From a virus: 49,073 nt of DNA. The notes under the pieces were generated by a model. The model ran no database searches and was not told the origin of the DNA. It saw only the letters and a list, made by a program, of their open reading frames with translations. A program made the translations under genes and the position numbers. Shown piece by piece: positions 9,102 through 15,811 of this stretch (position 1 is the first letter of the stretch; each line of letters opens with the position of its first letter). Location: positions 1 through 49,073 of IMG/VR virus record IMGVR_UViG_3300044922_000436, one strand, 5' to 3'.

Positions 9102-9859
9102 ATAATTTTCAGTCATACAATTTCGCCGTCGCTATCGTAACGCTCTGCGTCGTGTCTTATTATTTTGGAACTTTAGCTCGGCGCTATATTCCCGAAAGCG
9201 CGGCAGGTCAGCAAGCAATCGAAGCTGTAAGATTTATCTCAGTTCCGCTTTTGCTTGTCTCGGCGGTCACGATGGCGATGATGCTTTTCACGGCAAGGCA
9301 ATCCTTCAACGCAAAGCAAGACCTTGTGAATGAAATCGCTGGCGCGTCTCTCCAGCTCGACCGAGTTTTGACTTATTACGGCGGCGATAAAGCGCTTCAC
9401 GCTCAAAGTGAGTTTAGGGAGTATCTGCAATATCTCCTGCAGGATAAAGACGCTATTTGGAAGCTCAAAGACCGCCAGGATGTTGAGCCATTTGCTAGGG
9501 ACATCCAGGCCCTGCCAATTCCAGCAAAAGATACGGGCGTTGCTGTATCCACGAAACGCTTTGCGCTCGATTTAATGGGTAAGATTTCACAAGATCGTTT
9601 TATGTTAGGCACGCTGAACAGCAAAATCATTTACCCGGCCACATACACGCTTTTAGCAATCTGGCTTTGTGTGGTATTTAGCTGCATGGGCGCAACGGCC
9701 CCTTTGTTTAACCCTTGGGTTTTTTGGTTTGGCTGCGTTGCGGCGGGTTGTGTTGGTTCAATCTGTTTCATCGTCGCGGAATATCAAACATCGACGGCGG
9801 GATTTATCACGCTCGACGCTTCACCCTTTGAAATGGTACTAAAGGAAATAGGAGAATAA
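9098..9859 (+). CDS. Four-helix membrane protein, DUF4239/bestrophin-like
   Basis: A 253-residue membrane protein with two transmembrane segments near the N-terminus (about 8-26 and 46-66). A soluble helical loop (about 70-180) starts with TARQSFNAKQDLVNEIAGA, and two further membrane segments lie at about 187-205 and 210-230. This 2+2 layout and the loop sequence resemble DUF4239 (bestrophin-like) proteins. No separate holin was found near the endolysin, so this protein may provide membrane permeabilisation; superinfection exclusion is an alternative. Both roles are inference. It overlaps the previous gene by ATGA. Confidence 0.6.
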   Translation: MNNFQSYNFAVAIVTLCVVSYYFGTLARRYIPESAAGQQAIEAVRFISVPLLLVSAVTMAMMLFTARQSFNAKQDLVNEIAGASLQLDRVLTYYGGDKALHAQSEFREYLQYLLQDKDAIWKLKDRQDVEPFARDIQALPIPAKDTGVAVSTKRFALDLMGKISQDRFMLGTLNSKIIYPATYTLLAIWLCVVFSCMGATAPLFNPWVFWFGCVAAGCVGSICFIVAEYQTSTAGFITLDASPFEMVLKEIGE

Positions 9860-9861
9860 CT

Positions 9862-10059
9862 ATGGCTGACCCTAAAACAGGCTCCGGCACGTCTGCGCCT
9901 AAAGTTTCCGCAACAAGCGACAGCTACGCAAACCTTCCTGGCGTTGAAGCGACTGTCACGCCTGGTAAAGGCTATGGGGCAGAAGCAACAATTCGAGACA
10001 CTGACAAGCGTAACGGTAAGGCCCGTTGTTTAATGAATATTCCAGCAGCGAGGGCTTAA
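9862..10059 (+). CDS. Small hypothetical protein
   Basis: A 65-residue protein, Gly/Ala/Thr-rich, without membrane segments or known motifs. AAAGGAAATAGGAG lies just upstream of ATG 9862 and gives a strong ribosome binding site. The next gene begins directly after its stop. Its position in a tightly spaced row of virion genes supports it being real; function unknown. Confidence 0.5.
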   Translation: MADPKTGSGTSAPKVSATSDSYANLPGVEATVTPGKGYGAEATIRDTDKRNGKARCLMNIPAARA

Positions 10060-10356
10060 ATGTCATTAGGAAATCTCATGTCGGGTGCGCTCGACATCTC
10101 ATCAATACTGCAAGGGCTTGCTGCTAGTGGCGGCAATGTCATCATTGTGAACGCTGGCGGCGGCGAAGGCCCTGAGCTTCCCGCGATGGAAGAGCCAGTG
10201 CCGCCAATTCCTGCACCTCCAATGGGCGCAGTTCCTCCAGGTCCTCCACCAGTTGGGCCTGATGTAGAAGAACCAGTTGAAGACGCTGCCGAAGGTGGCG
10301 TTGAAGAACCAGCTGACATGATGGGCGCTGCTAAAGCTGCCCTGCTAAAGAAATAA
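10060..10356 (+). CDS. Small Pro-rich hypothetical protein
   Basis: A 98-residue protein. It has a short hydrophobic N-terminal segment (about 12-32, ISSILQGLAASGGNVIIVNA) and a Pro/Glu-rich remainder with PPIPAPPMGAVPPGPPP. Composition resembles the low-complexity tails of the lysozyme and portal proteins in this genome. It starts immediately after the preceding stop codon. Probably a structural or accessory virion component; no specific family recognised. Confidence 0.5.
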   Translation: MSLGNLMSGALDISSILQGLAASGGNVIIVNAGGGEGPELPAMEEPVPPIPAPPMGAVPPGPPPVGPDVEEPVEDAAEGGVEEPADMMGAAKAALLKK

Positions 10357-10367
10357 GGAGATAGGTC

Positions 10368-11201
10368 ATGGGCAGTGGCGGCGGCGGTGGCGGCGGTGGC
10401 ATGCAAATGATGATGATGATGCTGATGATGCAGCAAATGGAGGAGCAGAAGCGTCAGCAAGAAGCTCAAATGCGCGCTCAGCAATTAGCAGCATCTCAGA
10501 AAGCTGAAAATCAAAACTATCAGCGTTATCAGGACCAGATTACAGCCCAGAATAAGAAGGTTGGTGGGCAATGGGATTTGTATAATGCTAATATGGATAA
10601 AATCTTAAAGCTCAATCCAGGCTATAACGCCAATAAGCGTTACACCTTTAACGGCTATACGGTTAATCCAGAATACAAGAAGTCGATGTCTCAGAGTGAG
10701 GCTGACAATAACACTGACTTGCTGAATAAGTGGTATTCAGACCTCGACCGTCAGTCGCTCGATGACTACAACATGGCCAAAAGCCAATATGACGCATCGA
10801 AGACCTGGCTTGCTGATGTTCAGGCACAGAAAGACGCAGAAGGTCGCGTCCTTGGCAATGCCCCTGCAGGCACATGGGGCGCAGGCGGCGGCATGGTCTC
10901 TGGCGGTGCTGGCGCTGATGCTGAGCAAGACCCTAGTGGCGGCGCTGCTGGCATGAACATTGGCTCTGGTGGCGCTAATCCAGACATCTACAATATCGCT
11001 GGTGGGCCATCCTCTGCAGGAGCGTCAAGCTCAGGCGGTTTGGCTGGCTCTAATGTCGGCATGGGCGGGGGCCTTTCTGGCTCAGGCTTCCTTGGCGACT
11101 CTGGAGGTCCTAGCAGTTCGCTTGCTGGCATGATGGGTCAAGCCATCGGCGGCGGCATGGGTCAGAACAACAAACAAGGTGCAGGAACTAGCATCTTTTA
11201 G
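10368..11201 (+). CDS. Gly- and Met-rich putative virion protein
   Basis: A 277-residue protein. It begins with a poly-Gly run and a Met/Gln-rich helix (about 13-50), continues as a helical domain with Tyr-rich segments (about 90-150), and ends in a long Gly/Ser-rich tail (about 165-270). The architecture mirrors the protein at 1366-2040, so both are candidate internal/ejection or minor tail proteins. AAGGAGATAGGTC supplies the ribosome binding site. It is the last gene of the plus-strand late unit; a terminator follows. Confidence 0.55.
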   Translation: MGSGGGGGGGGMQMMMMMLMMQQMEEQKRQQEAQMRAQQLAASQKAENQNYQRYQDQITAQNKKVGGQWDLYNANMDKILKLNPGYNANKRYTFNGYTVNPEYKKSMSQSEADNNTDLLNKWYSDLDRQSLDDYNMAKSQYDASKTWLADVQAQKDAEGRVLGNAPAGTWGAGGGMVSGGAGADAEQDPSGGAAGMNIGSGGANPDIYNIAGGPSSAGASSSGGLAGSNVGMGGGLSGSGFLGDSGGPSSSLAGMMGQAIGGGMGQNNKQGAGTSIF

Positions 11202-11422
11202 TTGCTGACTCTTGCTGATTTAGTCAGCAATATTCGGTCGGTTTTGTCGGTTAATAGCGGCCTCTGGCAGGGTGTTTTGTCCACTCTGCCGGGGGCTTTT
11301 TGCTGTAGTAGGCTGTATCTAAACTAAAACGACTAAACTGACAGAGACTACCAATTTGCCCTTAACCGGGTATCGGTATAGTCCGTTTAGTCGCATTTGT
11401 TGGCTGGCCTTTTCTTTTAGTT
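11202..11422. promoter_or_regulatory. Gap between convergent operons with repeated GTCGG/AGTCG sites
   Basis: Besides the terminator, this 221-base gap holds GTCGG at 11237-11241 and 11246-11250 on the plus strand. It also holds an inverted pair CGACTAAAC (11330-11338) and GTTTAGTCG (11385-11393). TTGCCC at 11357 and TATAGT at 11378 vaguely resemble promoter boxes, but the spacing is 15. No gene is seen. The AGTCG-type sites recur in other gaps of the genome. Confidence 0.45.
11266..11301 (+). terminator. Rho-independent terminator of the late plus-strand unit
   Basis: GGCAGGGTG (11266-11274) pairs with CACTCTGCC (11282-11290) in a 9-bp stem containing one G-T pair and a 7-base loop. A G-run and CTTTTT (T5 at 11297-11301) follow. 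It lies about 65 bases after the last plus-strand gene and faces the end of the minus-strand unit. Confidence 0.7.
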
Positions 11423-11914
11423 TCAGTAGTTTAGCGTTTCTGTCGGAGAGCAGCCTACTTCTTGTCTGCCATTGATTGGGTGACTCATAGCTGACTCTCT
11501 AATTCTCCGACGCCCATAATAATTATAGACTGCTGTCGTATGGTCACGCCTTATGGCGTCGCCAATGCGTGGGAAGCTCGCACCTAGTTCGTCCCTGGCT
11601 CTTTTGACAAATGCCTTTCTGGCATTAACAAGCTCTTTGGCCCTGCCAGGGCCGACGAGGTCATTGGGGGTTATTCTGAAGGTCAGGCAGACATCGAACA
11701 TCAGAGCCTTGAGGCTGTCAGGCATCGGGGGAACTTTGAACCGCTGCTCTGGGGTGAATAGGGTCGGCTGGTAGGGCAGGACAAAGTCAACGCGTGCTCT
11801 TGAGGGCTGCGTCTTTCGAGCTTTTGGCGGCCTTGCTTTTTTCTTGCGGTTTGGGGGCCTTGCTTTTTTCTTGCGGTTTGGGGGCTCATAACCCGCGTAC
11901 GGAATAAGCTGCAT
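11423..11914 (-). CDS. DnaA domain IV-like DNA-binding protein
   Basis: A 163-residue protein. Residues about 66-137 match the DNA-binding domain IV of the replication initiator DnaA: ELVNARKAFVKRAR (helix), PRIGDAIRRDHTTAVYNYY with the diagnostic RDHTT (123-127). There is no ATPase domain, and the total length is about a third of DnaA. The N-terminus holds a tandem PPNRKKKAR repeat, a very basic arm. GGAAAG before ATG 11914 is the likely ribosome binding site. Inference: binds DnaA-box-like sites, either to recruit or compete with host DnaA or as a regulator; many phages carry such stand-alone domains. Confidence 0.75.
   Translation of the reverse strand: MQLIPYAGYEPPNRKKKARPPNRKKKARPPKARKTQPSRARVDFVLPYQPTLFTPEQRFKVPPMPDSLKALMFDVCLTFRITPNDLVGPGRAKELVNARKAFVKRARDELGASFPRIGDAIRRDHTTAVYNYYGRRRIRESAMSHPINGRQEVGCSPTETLNY
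11831..11884. repeat. Perfect 27-bp tandem duplication
   Basis: Bases 11831-11857 and 11858-11884 are identical and directly adjacent. They encode two PPNRKKKAR copies in the basic N-terminal arm of the DnaA-like protein. Being in frame and perfectly conserved, it looks like a recent slip-type duplication. Confidence 0.9.
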
Positions 11915-11924
11915 TTTCTTTCCT

Positions 11925-12236
11925 TTATTGGCATTGATTGTATGGAGCTGGTGGCGTCTCTAAATCGACGCAGCGCTTCGTGATTTCATTGCCCTTTAGC
12001 GTGCAATAGCTCGTCCATTTGCGCGAATACTCACCCCATGCCTTGCAGTCGCCAGGAAGCGGTTTATTGCCCTGGTAGTAGCACTGGCCTGAGATGTATT
12101 TGGTTTTGAGAGATAACTTCCATGTGAAGTGCTTAGCTTCGCACTCTTTCATTGAGTCGAATGCTTCGCGGTATTTTGTCGTTTCCCAGCTATGGCCAGA
12201 AGTCGACAAGTAGATGATGAGAAGAACGTATTTCAT
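11925..12236 (-). CDS. Small Cys-rich exported protein
   Basis: A protein of about 103 residues starting MKYVLLIIYLSTSGHSW, a short hydrophobic signal-like N-terminus. The mature part has six cysteines and many aromatic and basic residues, suggesting disulfide bonds in the periplasm. An in-frame GTG at 12245 would add three residues. No clear ribosome binding site is visible. It lies downstream of a strong terminator, so it may have its own expression signal. Candidate lysogenic-conversion or exclusion factor; family unknown. Confidence 0.5.
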   Translation of the reverse strand: MKYVLLIIYLSTSGHSWETTKYREAFDSMKECEAKHFTWKLSLKTKYISGQCYYQGNKPLPGDCKAWGEYSRKWTSYCTLKGNEITKRCVDLETPPAPYNQCQ

Positions 12237-12249
12237 GTGCTGCACTCGT

Positions 12250-12277
12250 AAAAAAGACGGGGCAATTACGCCCCGCC
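12250..12277 (-). terminator. Rho-independent terminator of the minus-strand unit
   Basis: Read on the minus strand, CGGGGC (12275-12270) and GCCCCG (12263-12258) form a stem around GTAATT. A T-run follows (A-run 12250-12255 on the plus strand). This is a textbook intrinsic terminator at the end of the repressor-to-small-membrane-protein series. Confidence 0.85.
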
Positions 12278-12284
12278 AAGTGTC

Positions 12285-12319
12285 CCGCCAGAAAGGGAGG
12301 AAATGACTTTTTCTGGCGG
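12285..12319. repeat. 10-bp perfect inverted repeat (second hairpin)
   Basis: CCGCCAGAAA (12285-12294) and TTTCTGGCGG (12310-12319) are perfect reverse complements with a 15-base loop. It lies directly after the stop codon of the small membrane protein and before the intrinsic terminator on the minus strand. It may protect the mRNA 3' end or reinforce termination. Confidence 0.7.
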
Positions 12320-12463
12320 TTACCGATTGAGGGCTGTGAGAAAAATCATCATCGCTGTTGAGACTGATAGGACCGAATAAGTGGCGACCATCAGCCAGCC
12401 ATCAGTGAAGGCTAAGCTGACAAGCAGCAAAGCCAACACGATGCAAAGCAACGGCAACATCAT
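12320..12463 (-). CDS. 47-residue two-helix membrane protein
   Basis: A short gene of 47 codons. It overlaps the upstream stop (ATGA at 12463-12460) and ends at 12320. The translation begins MMLPLLCIVLALLLVSLAF and continues through DGW to a second hydrophobic stretch (VATYSVLSVSTAMMIFL). Two transmembrane helices joined by a tight turn are the size and shape of small phage membrane effectors such as holins or inhibitors. Location at the end of the recombination operon, not beside the endolysin, makes the holin role uncertain. Confidence 0.6.
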   Translation of the reverse strand: MMLPLLCIVLALLLVSLAFTDGWLMVATYSVLSVSTAMMIFLTALNR

Positions 12464-12897
12464 TCTTCTAAGCGTCCAAGAGCGTTTTGAATCGCTTCTT
12501 GCACATCAGTGCGCGGCAGCGGCTTCAAGCCTCTTGGAGGTTTGATTTCTTCAGCAGCTGCAATTTTCAGCTCTGTCTTTTTCTTGAATGAAATATCGAC
12601 AGAACCTTCATCGCGCTTCTGCTTGAGATAATCAGCAGCGAATGTTGCTGCGAAGAGCTCATAATTCGCGCCATCGATGTGACTGTCTAAATGGTCAGGA
12701 GTCGAAAAACTGCGAGCGTTTTTGACACAAGCCATGATGACAGCAATCTCATAAGGATGAATATGACGACCAAGGCGAAGAGAGCTAAGGTCTGCAATGA
12801 GCTGGAAATTGTCTTCAATCCCACCATAGTTCATGCCTCTTTCGTCAATGACATCCTGCGCCATCTGAAGGAGCACTTTTGGGCTTAAATTACTCAT
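12460..12897 (-). CDS. DUF6378-like phage protein
   Basis: A 145-residue protein. The N-terminal domain (about 1-95) has the pattern DVIDERGMNYGGIEDNFQLIADL, then AVIMACVKNARSF and HLDSHIDGANYELFAATFAADYL. This is the Rg-x-x-YG / DS-x-x-D arrangement of the DUF6378 phage family, whose biochemical role is not established. The C-terminal 50 residues are charged and probably flexible. GGAGGT about nine bases before ATG 12897 is a strong ribosome binding site. It sits between the methyltransferase-like gene and the small membrane protein. Confidence 0.7.
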   Translation of the reverse strand: MSNLSPKVLLQMAQDVIDERGMNYGGIEDNFQLIADLSSLRLGRHIHPYEIAVIMACVKNARSFSTPDHLDSHIDGANYELFAATFAADYLKQKRDEGSVDISFKKKTELKIAAAEEIKPPRGLKPLPRTDVQEAIQNALGRLEE

Positions 12898-12903
12898 TAT
12901 TTT

Positions 12904-13452
12904 TTACCTCCATTGTAAGGCCATAGCGTCAGCTACGCCTTGATAAGTTCTGCTGCGTTCTTTCCATCGGTCGGTGCTTGGCGGCATCCGATGCACTCTA
13001 TTTTCCCGCCCATCGACGATGTCTGTCGGCGTTAGTTTCGGCAGGTTTTTCAGCCACAAGCATGTTGCTTTCGTCTCTCCATGACCAAACATCCACGGCT
13101 GAATAATCTGGTCGGGTTTGCGTATGCGCGACGAGATGATGCTGACGGGGTTCTCTAAGGCGATATGTTGGATTGGGGCGTCGAGCAGAAGACGCACAAA
13201 CTCCAGCGCCTCTCTCTGCTCTTCGACTTTATCCTTGAACCATCTCGCCCCTGAGATTGCGAGATGCGTGCATGGTGGATGAGCAATCATTGCATCCCAG
13301 CCATCATGCAGCACTTCGCGCACATCGCCTTTGATGTGAAACTCACTGGCGTCTTCCGCGTCGAGCAGGTCACAAGACCACGCGTCAGCACCTCTCTTTC
13401 GAAAGGCGTTGCGAACAGCGCCAGAAAACTCACAAGCGACGAGGACTCGCAT
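12904..13452 (-). CDS. Cytosine-C5-methyltransferase-like phage protein
   Basis: A 182-residue protein starting at ATG 13452, coupled to the upstream stop (TGATG). It shows the order of C5 DNA methyltransferase motifs: VLVACEFSGAVR near the start (motif I-like), AHPPC (PPC at 59-61, catalytic Cys61) and ALENP (100-102, motif VI-like). A conserved tail follows (IQPWMFGHGETKATCLWL, then RWKERSRTY). It is about half the usual enzyme length and lacks an obvious target recognition domain. It may methylate phage DNA, or be a divergent SAM-binding relative; activity is not proven by sequence. Confidence 0.65.
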   Translation of the reverse strand: MRVLVACEFSGAVRNAFRKRGADAWSCDLLDAEDASEFHIKGDVREVLHDGWDAMIAHPPCTHLAISGARWFKDKVEEQREALEFVRLLLDAPIQHIALENPVSIISSRIRKPDQIIQPWMFGHGETKATCLWLKNLPKLTPTDIVDGRENRVHRMPPSTDRWKERSRTYQGVADAMALQWR

Positions 13453-13964
13453 CAGAATGGTGTGTCGTCGCCGCCAACAGGTGAAAACACAGAAGACGGC
13501 GATGACTTGCCATCCATGCGTTCGCCATCGCGCACGATCTGAAGATGGTTGAGGCCGAAGCTGACGCCTTTGTTGCCTGAGACAGCCCAAGCAAAAGGCT
13601 TGATGTCAGCGCGCACGATGACGCCAGGATAAAGACGGTCGAGGTCTAAGAGAGGCTCGACGTTCTCATCGACGATGCCAGGCTTCTGCTTTGACCAAGG
13701 GGAAATATAGACTGTGCCAGCATAGCCAGCGTAGTCCTTCTCACTACCGTCTCTGAAAGGCAGCTTCAGACCTGCAGGAACCTTGCCGTCAAAACGCTCT
13801 TTAGCTGCAGCTTCACAAGCAGCCTTTAACTTCGCAAACTCAGGCGTCTTTTGCGCAGCTGCAGAGAAAAGCAGCGAGCATGAATAGACTTCTGGCCCAC
13901 CCTCAGACCGTGGTCGTGGAGTAATCAGCGAGGGGAAAGATAATATTGCTTCAGGTGTAATCAT
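13452..13964 (-). CDS. DUF2815-like single-stranded DNA-binding protein
   Basis: A 170-residue protein of the DUF2815 type, regarded as a phage ssDNA-binding protein. Visible features are the N-terminal LITPRPRSEGGPEVYSCSLL strand region, YPGVIVRADIKPFAW and GVSFGLNHLQIVRDG. It ends in GGDDTPF, a close mimic of the acidic tip (DDIPF) by which SSB proteins recruit partner enzymes. It lies next to the DUF2800 nuclease, the usual partner in phage replication/recombination cassettes. AAGGAAC before ATG 13964 is the likely ribosome binding site. Confidence 0.8.
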   Translation of the reverse strand: MITPEAILSFPSLITPRPRSEGGPEVYSCSLLFSAAAQKTPEFAKLKAACEAAAKERFDGKVPAGLKLPFRDGSEKDYAGYAGTVYISPWSKQKPGIVDENVEPLLDLDRLYPGVIVRADIKPFAWAVSGNKGVSFGLNHLQIVRDGERMDGKSSPSSVFSPVGGDDTPF

Positions 13965-14005
13965 TTAGAAGTTCCTTTTTGTCTTCCTTGGGATAGTTGT
14001 CTCAG

Positions 14006-15181
14006 TCAGGAGTCATAACCGACTAAAACGGGCTTAAAAACAGACGCAGGCGTGATACTCTTTACCTCTTCACGCTTATCGTCTGCCTTCACTAAGGTCG
14101 TCCCAGAGGACTCCTTGGTGACTAATGGCTCCAATGCTTTCACATCGACGCCGTTTTTCTTTAAAATCTTTTCCATTTGTGTTGGTGAAATCAGCTCAGT
14201 CTTGAATGCGCCGTCAAAATCACCAAACGCAGCAGCTGCTAAATCCTCATCCATCCACTTACGAATGCCGCGCTTGGCAACGAGCTTCCAGCCAGGAACT
14301 TCAGCGCCATTCTTTAGCAGTTCCTCAGCGTGCAAGCGCACTTTTGAAATCCATGCAGAAATCAATTCTGCTTGGTCCATAATAGAAGAAATCTGTTCTG
14401 GCGTTAGGTCCTGGGGCGCTGGCGGTGCTGGCTTGAAGGTCATCTGTGCTGTCTCCAACGCTTTGTTGTGAAGAGCTCCACACTCTGCCATGCGCACGCA
14501 GAATTTGCAGTGGTCTCCTGGTTTTTCTGATGTATCTCCTGCGCCAATGCGTTTGATTGCTGGCTCTAAAACATCCTTCGCCCATCTCGTCAGCTCCGAT
14601 AGTAAAATTACATGAGACTTCACTGGTTCTGTCAGGCTTCGTGGCTGCACGATAACCAGACGGATTTTCAGTGGCATCTCGCCAAGCTGGTCGAGAGCGC
14701 CCAGCGCGTAAATCAGCAGCTGAGGGCTTGTGGGCTCAACATCAACGCGACCATATTTGAAGTCGACAACAGTCAGCTCACGCGTTTCTGCTCTGTAGGC
14801 TAAGAGGTCAGCTGTGCCTGCTACAGGCTCAGGCATAGGCTCAGGGTCATAATACCAATCAAGAGAAACGCGACGCTCAACAGCAAAGATATCAGCGCCA
14901 TCACGCAGCATCTCAGCAAAGTTTGCATAAGACTGCGCATGCTCAATCATCTCCTCGTTGATGAGGACTTGCTCACCATCAACCTCGATGAAAACAGGGA
15001 TTTCCTTCCCTGCAATCATCAGCTCAGCAACGGCATGCGCTGCTGTGCCTTCTCTTGCGTATTCTGATGACTTACGCTCAACGCCTCGCGTTAGCGTTAC
15101 CGATGCAGGGCATTCAATCCAGCGGGATGCTGATGATGGTCCTGCATCGACATGCTTCACTTCACTTGTTTTCGCACTCAT
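14006..15181 (-). CDS. DUF2800 nuclease, Cas4/AddB-like with four-Cys Fe-S pattern
   Basis: A 391-residue PD-(D/E)XK nuclease. Starting at ATG 15181, Asp125 (GTADLL) and Asp140-Phe-Lys142 (VVDFKYG) form the active-site core, preceded by EGTAAHAVAE with His49. Cys24 plus Cys225, Cys228 and Cys234 give the one-plus-three spacing of Fe-S 'staple' nucleases such as Cas4 and AddB. DUF2800 proteins are associated with phage recombination and replication cassettes alongside DUF2815, SNF2 and PolA. An earlier in-frame start (15211) would lie further inside the HNH gene. The last codons contain a TTTTAGTCGG motif. Confidence 0.8.
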   Translation of the reverse strand: MSAKTSEVKHVDAGPSSASRWIECPASVTLTRGVERKSSEYAREGTAAHAVAELMIAGKEIPVFIEVDGEQVLINEEMIEHAQSYANFAEMLRDGADIFAVERRVSLDWYYDPEPMPEPVAGTADLLAYRAETRELTVVDFKYGRVDVEPTSPQLLIYALGALDQLGEMPLKIRLVIVQPRSLTEPVKSHVILLSELTRWAKDVLEPAIKRIGAGDTSEKPGDHCKFCVRMAECGALHNKALETAQMTFKPAPPAPQDLTPEQISSIMDQAELISAWISKVRLHAEELLKNGAEVPGWKLVAKRGIRKWMDEDLAAAAFGDFDGAFKTELISPTQMEKILKKNGVDVKALEPLVTKESSGTTLVKADDKREEVKSITPASVFKPVLVGYDS

Positions 15182-15674
15182 TAAAGAACTCCCCAAAAGT
15201 ATCTCGGACATATTTTTTATAGGCCGTATAAGCCTCTTCTACTGTAGCAAAACTCCCAAGATAGCTGCTGCATGCGCGCGCTTGATATCTACCTTTTGAT
15301 ATTCTCACCCCTCTTGGCAAAGATCGTTTACGATTAGGAGTATTCATTTGATTTTGAGCGTTAGTAGCAAGCCTTAAATTGCAAATGCGATTATCTGATT
15401 TATTCTGGTTAATGTGGTCGATTTGCTTAGATGGAAATTCACCAAACTGGTAAAACCAGGCAAGTCGATGAGCAGAATACATCTGCCCATCAATCTTTAT
15501 CTTCCGATATCCTTCTGAGTTGATACGCCCCGCAACTTGGCCAATCTTAACTGCTGAATGCCTAGTATCTAACCAGGCAAAATCACCAGTTGCTGCATCA
15601 TAGGAAAGGACCTCTCTCAGACGCTCTTGAGTTATTGCTGCTCTGTAGTTTGGTCGGGATGTCTTAATACCCAA
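15162..15674 (-). CDS. HNH endonuclease with AP2-like C-terminus (putative mobile)
   Basis: A 170-residue protein. ITQERLREVLSYDAATGDF leads into AHRLAWFYQFGEFPSKQIDHINQNKSDNRICNLR in two linked stretches, the HNH core with DHIN and the N-x-x-x-N-L-R end. A C-terminal AP2-like DNA-binding part follows (RGVRISKGRYQARACSSYLG). Such free-standing HNH-AP2 genes behave as homing-type mobile genes. The gene looks more AT-rich than its neighbours. No ATG precedes the conserved start; TTG 15674 is used here, overlapping the upstream short gene by 43 bases. It also overlaps the DUF2800 start by 20 bases. Confidence 0.75.
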   Translation of the reverse strand: MGIKTSRPNYRAAITQERLREVLSYDAATGDFAWLDTRHSAVKIGQVAGRINSEGYRKIKIDGQMYSAHRLAWFYQFGEFPSKQIDHINQNKSDNRICNLRLATNAQNQMNTPNRKRSLPRGVRISKGRYQARACSSYLGSFATVEEAYTAYKKYVRDTFGEFFNECENK

Positions 15675-15811
15675 TTTGCAGTCTCCGCGTCCTGTTGCAC
15701 TCTCTGCATGTATTCTGCAGTCCTGAAGTCGTGGAAGAGTTCTGGCTCTGTCTTTGGTTTATCTGCCTTGAACTCTTTCAGCGCTTTGACAATGTCATCA
15801 ATCAAGCTCAT
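15632..15811 (-). CDS. 59-residue acidic hypothetical protein
   Basis: A short gene not overlapping any larger one on its own strand over most of its length. It starts at ATG 15811, overlapping the upstream stop by 14 bases, and encodes 59 residues beginning MSLIDDIVKALKEFKADKP. It looks helical and charged, without Cys or membrane segments. Its 3' end runs into the HNH gene, which may have inserted here and altered the end. Function unknown. Confidence 0.5.
   Translation of the reverse strand: MSLIDDIVKALKEFKADKPKTEPELFHDFRTAEYMQRVQQDAETANWVLRHPDQTTEQQ

Noticed and set aside
12303-12380. 25-codon plus-strand frame with a good AGGGAGG ribosome binding site
   Set aside because: It lies inside the hairpin and on the opposite strand of the small membrane gene. 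The length is small and the peptide shows no features.
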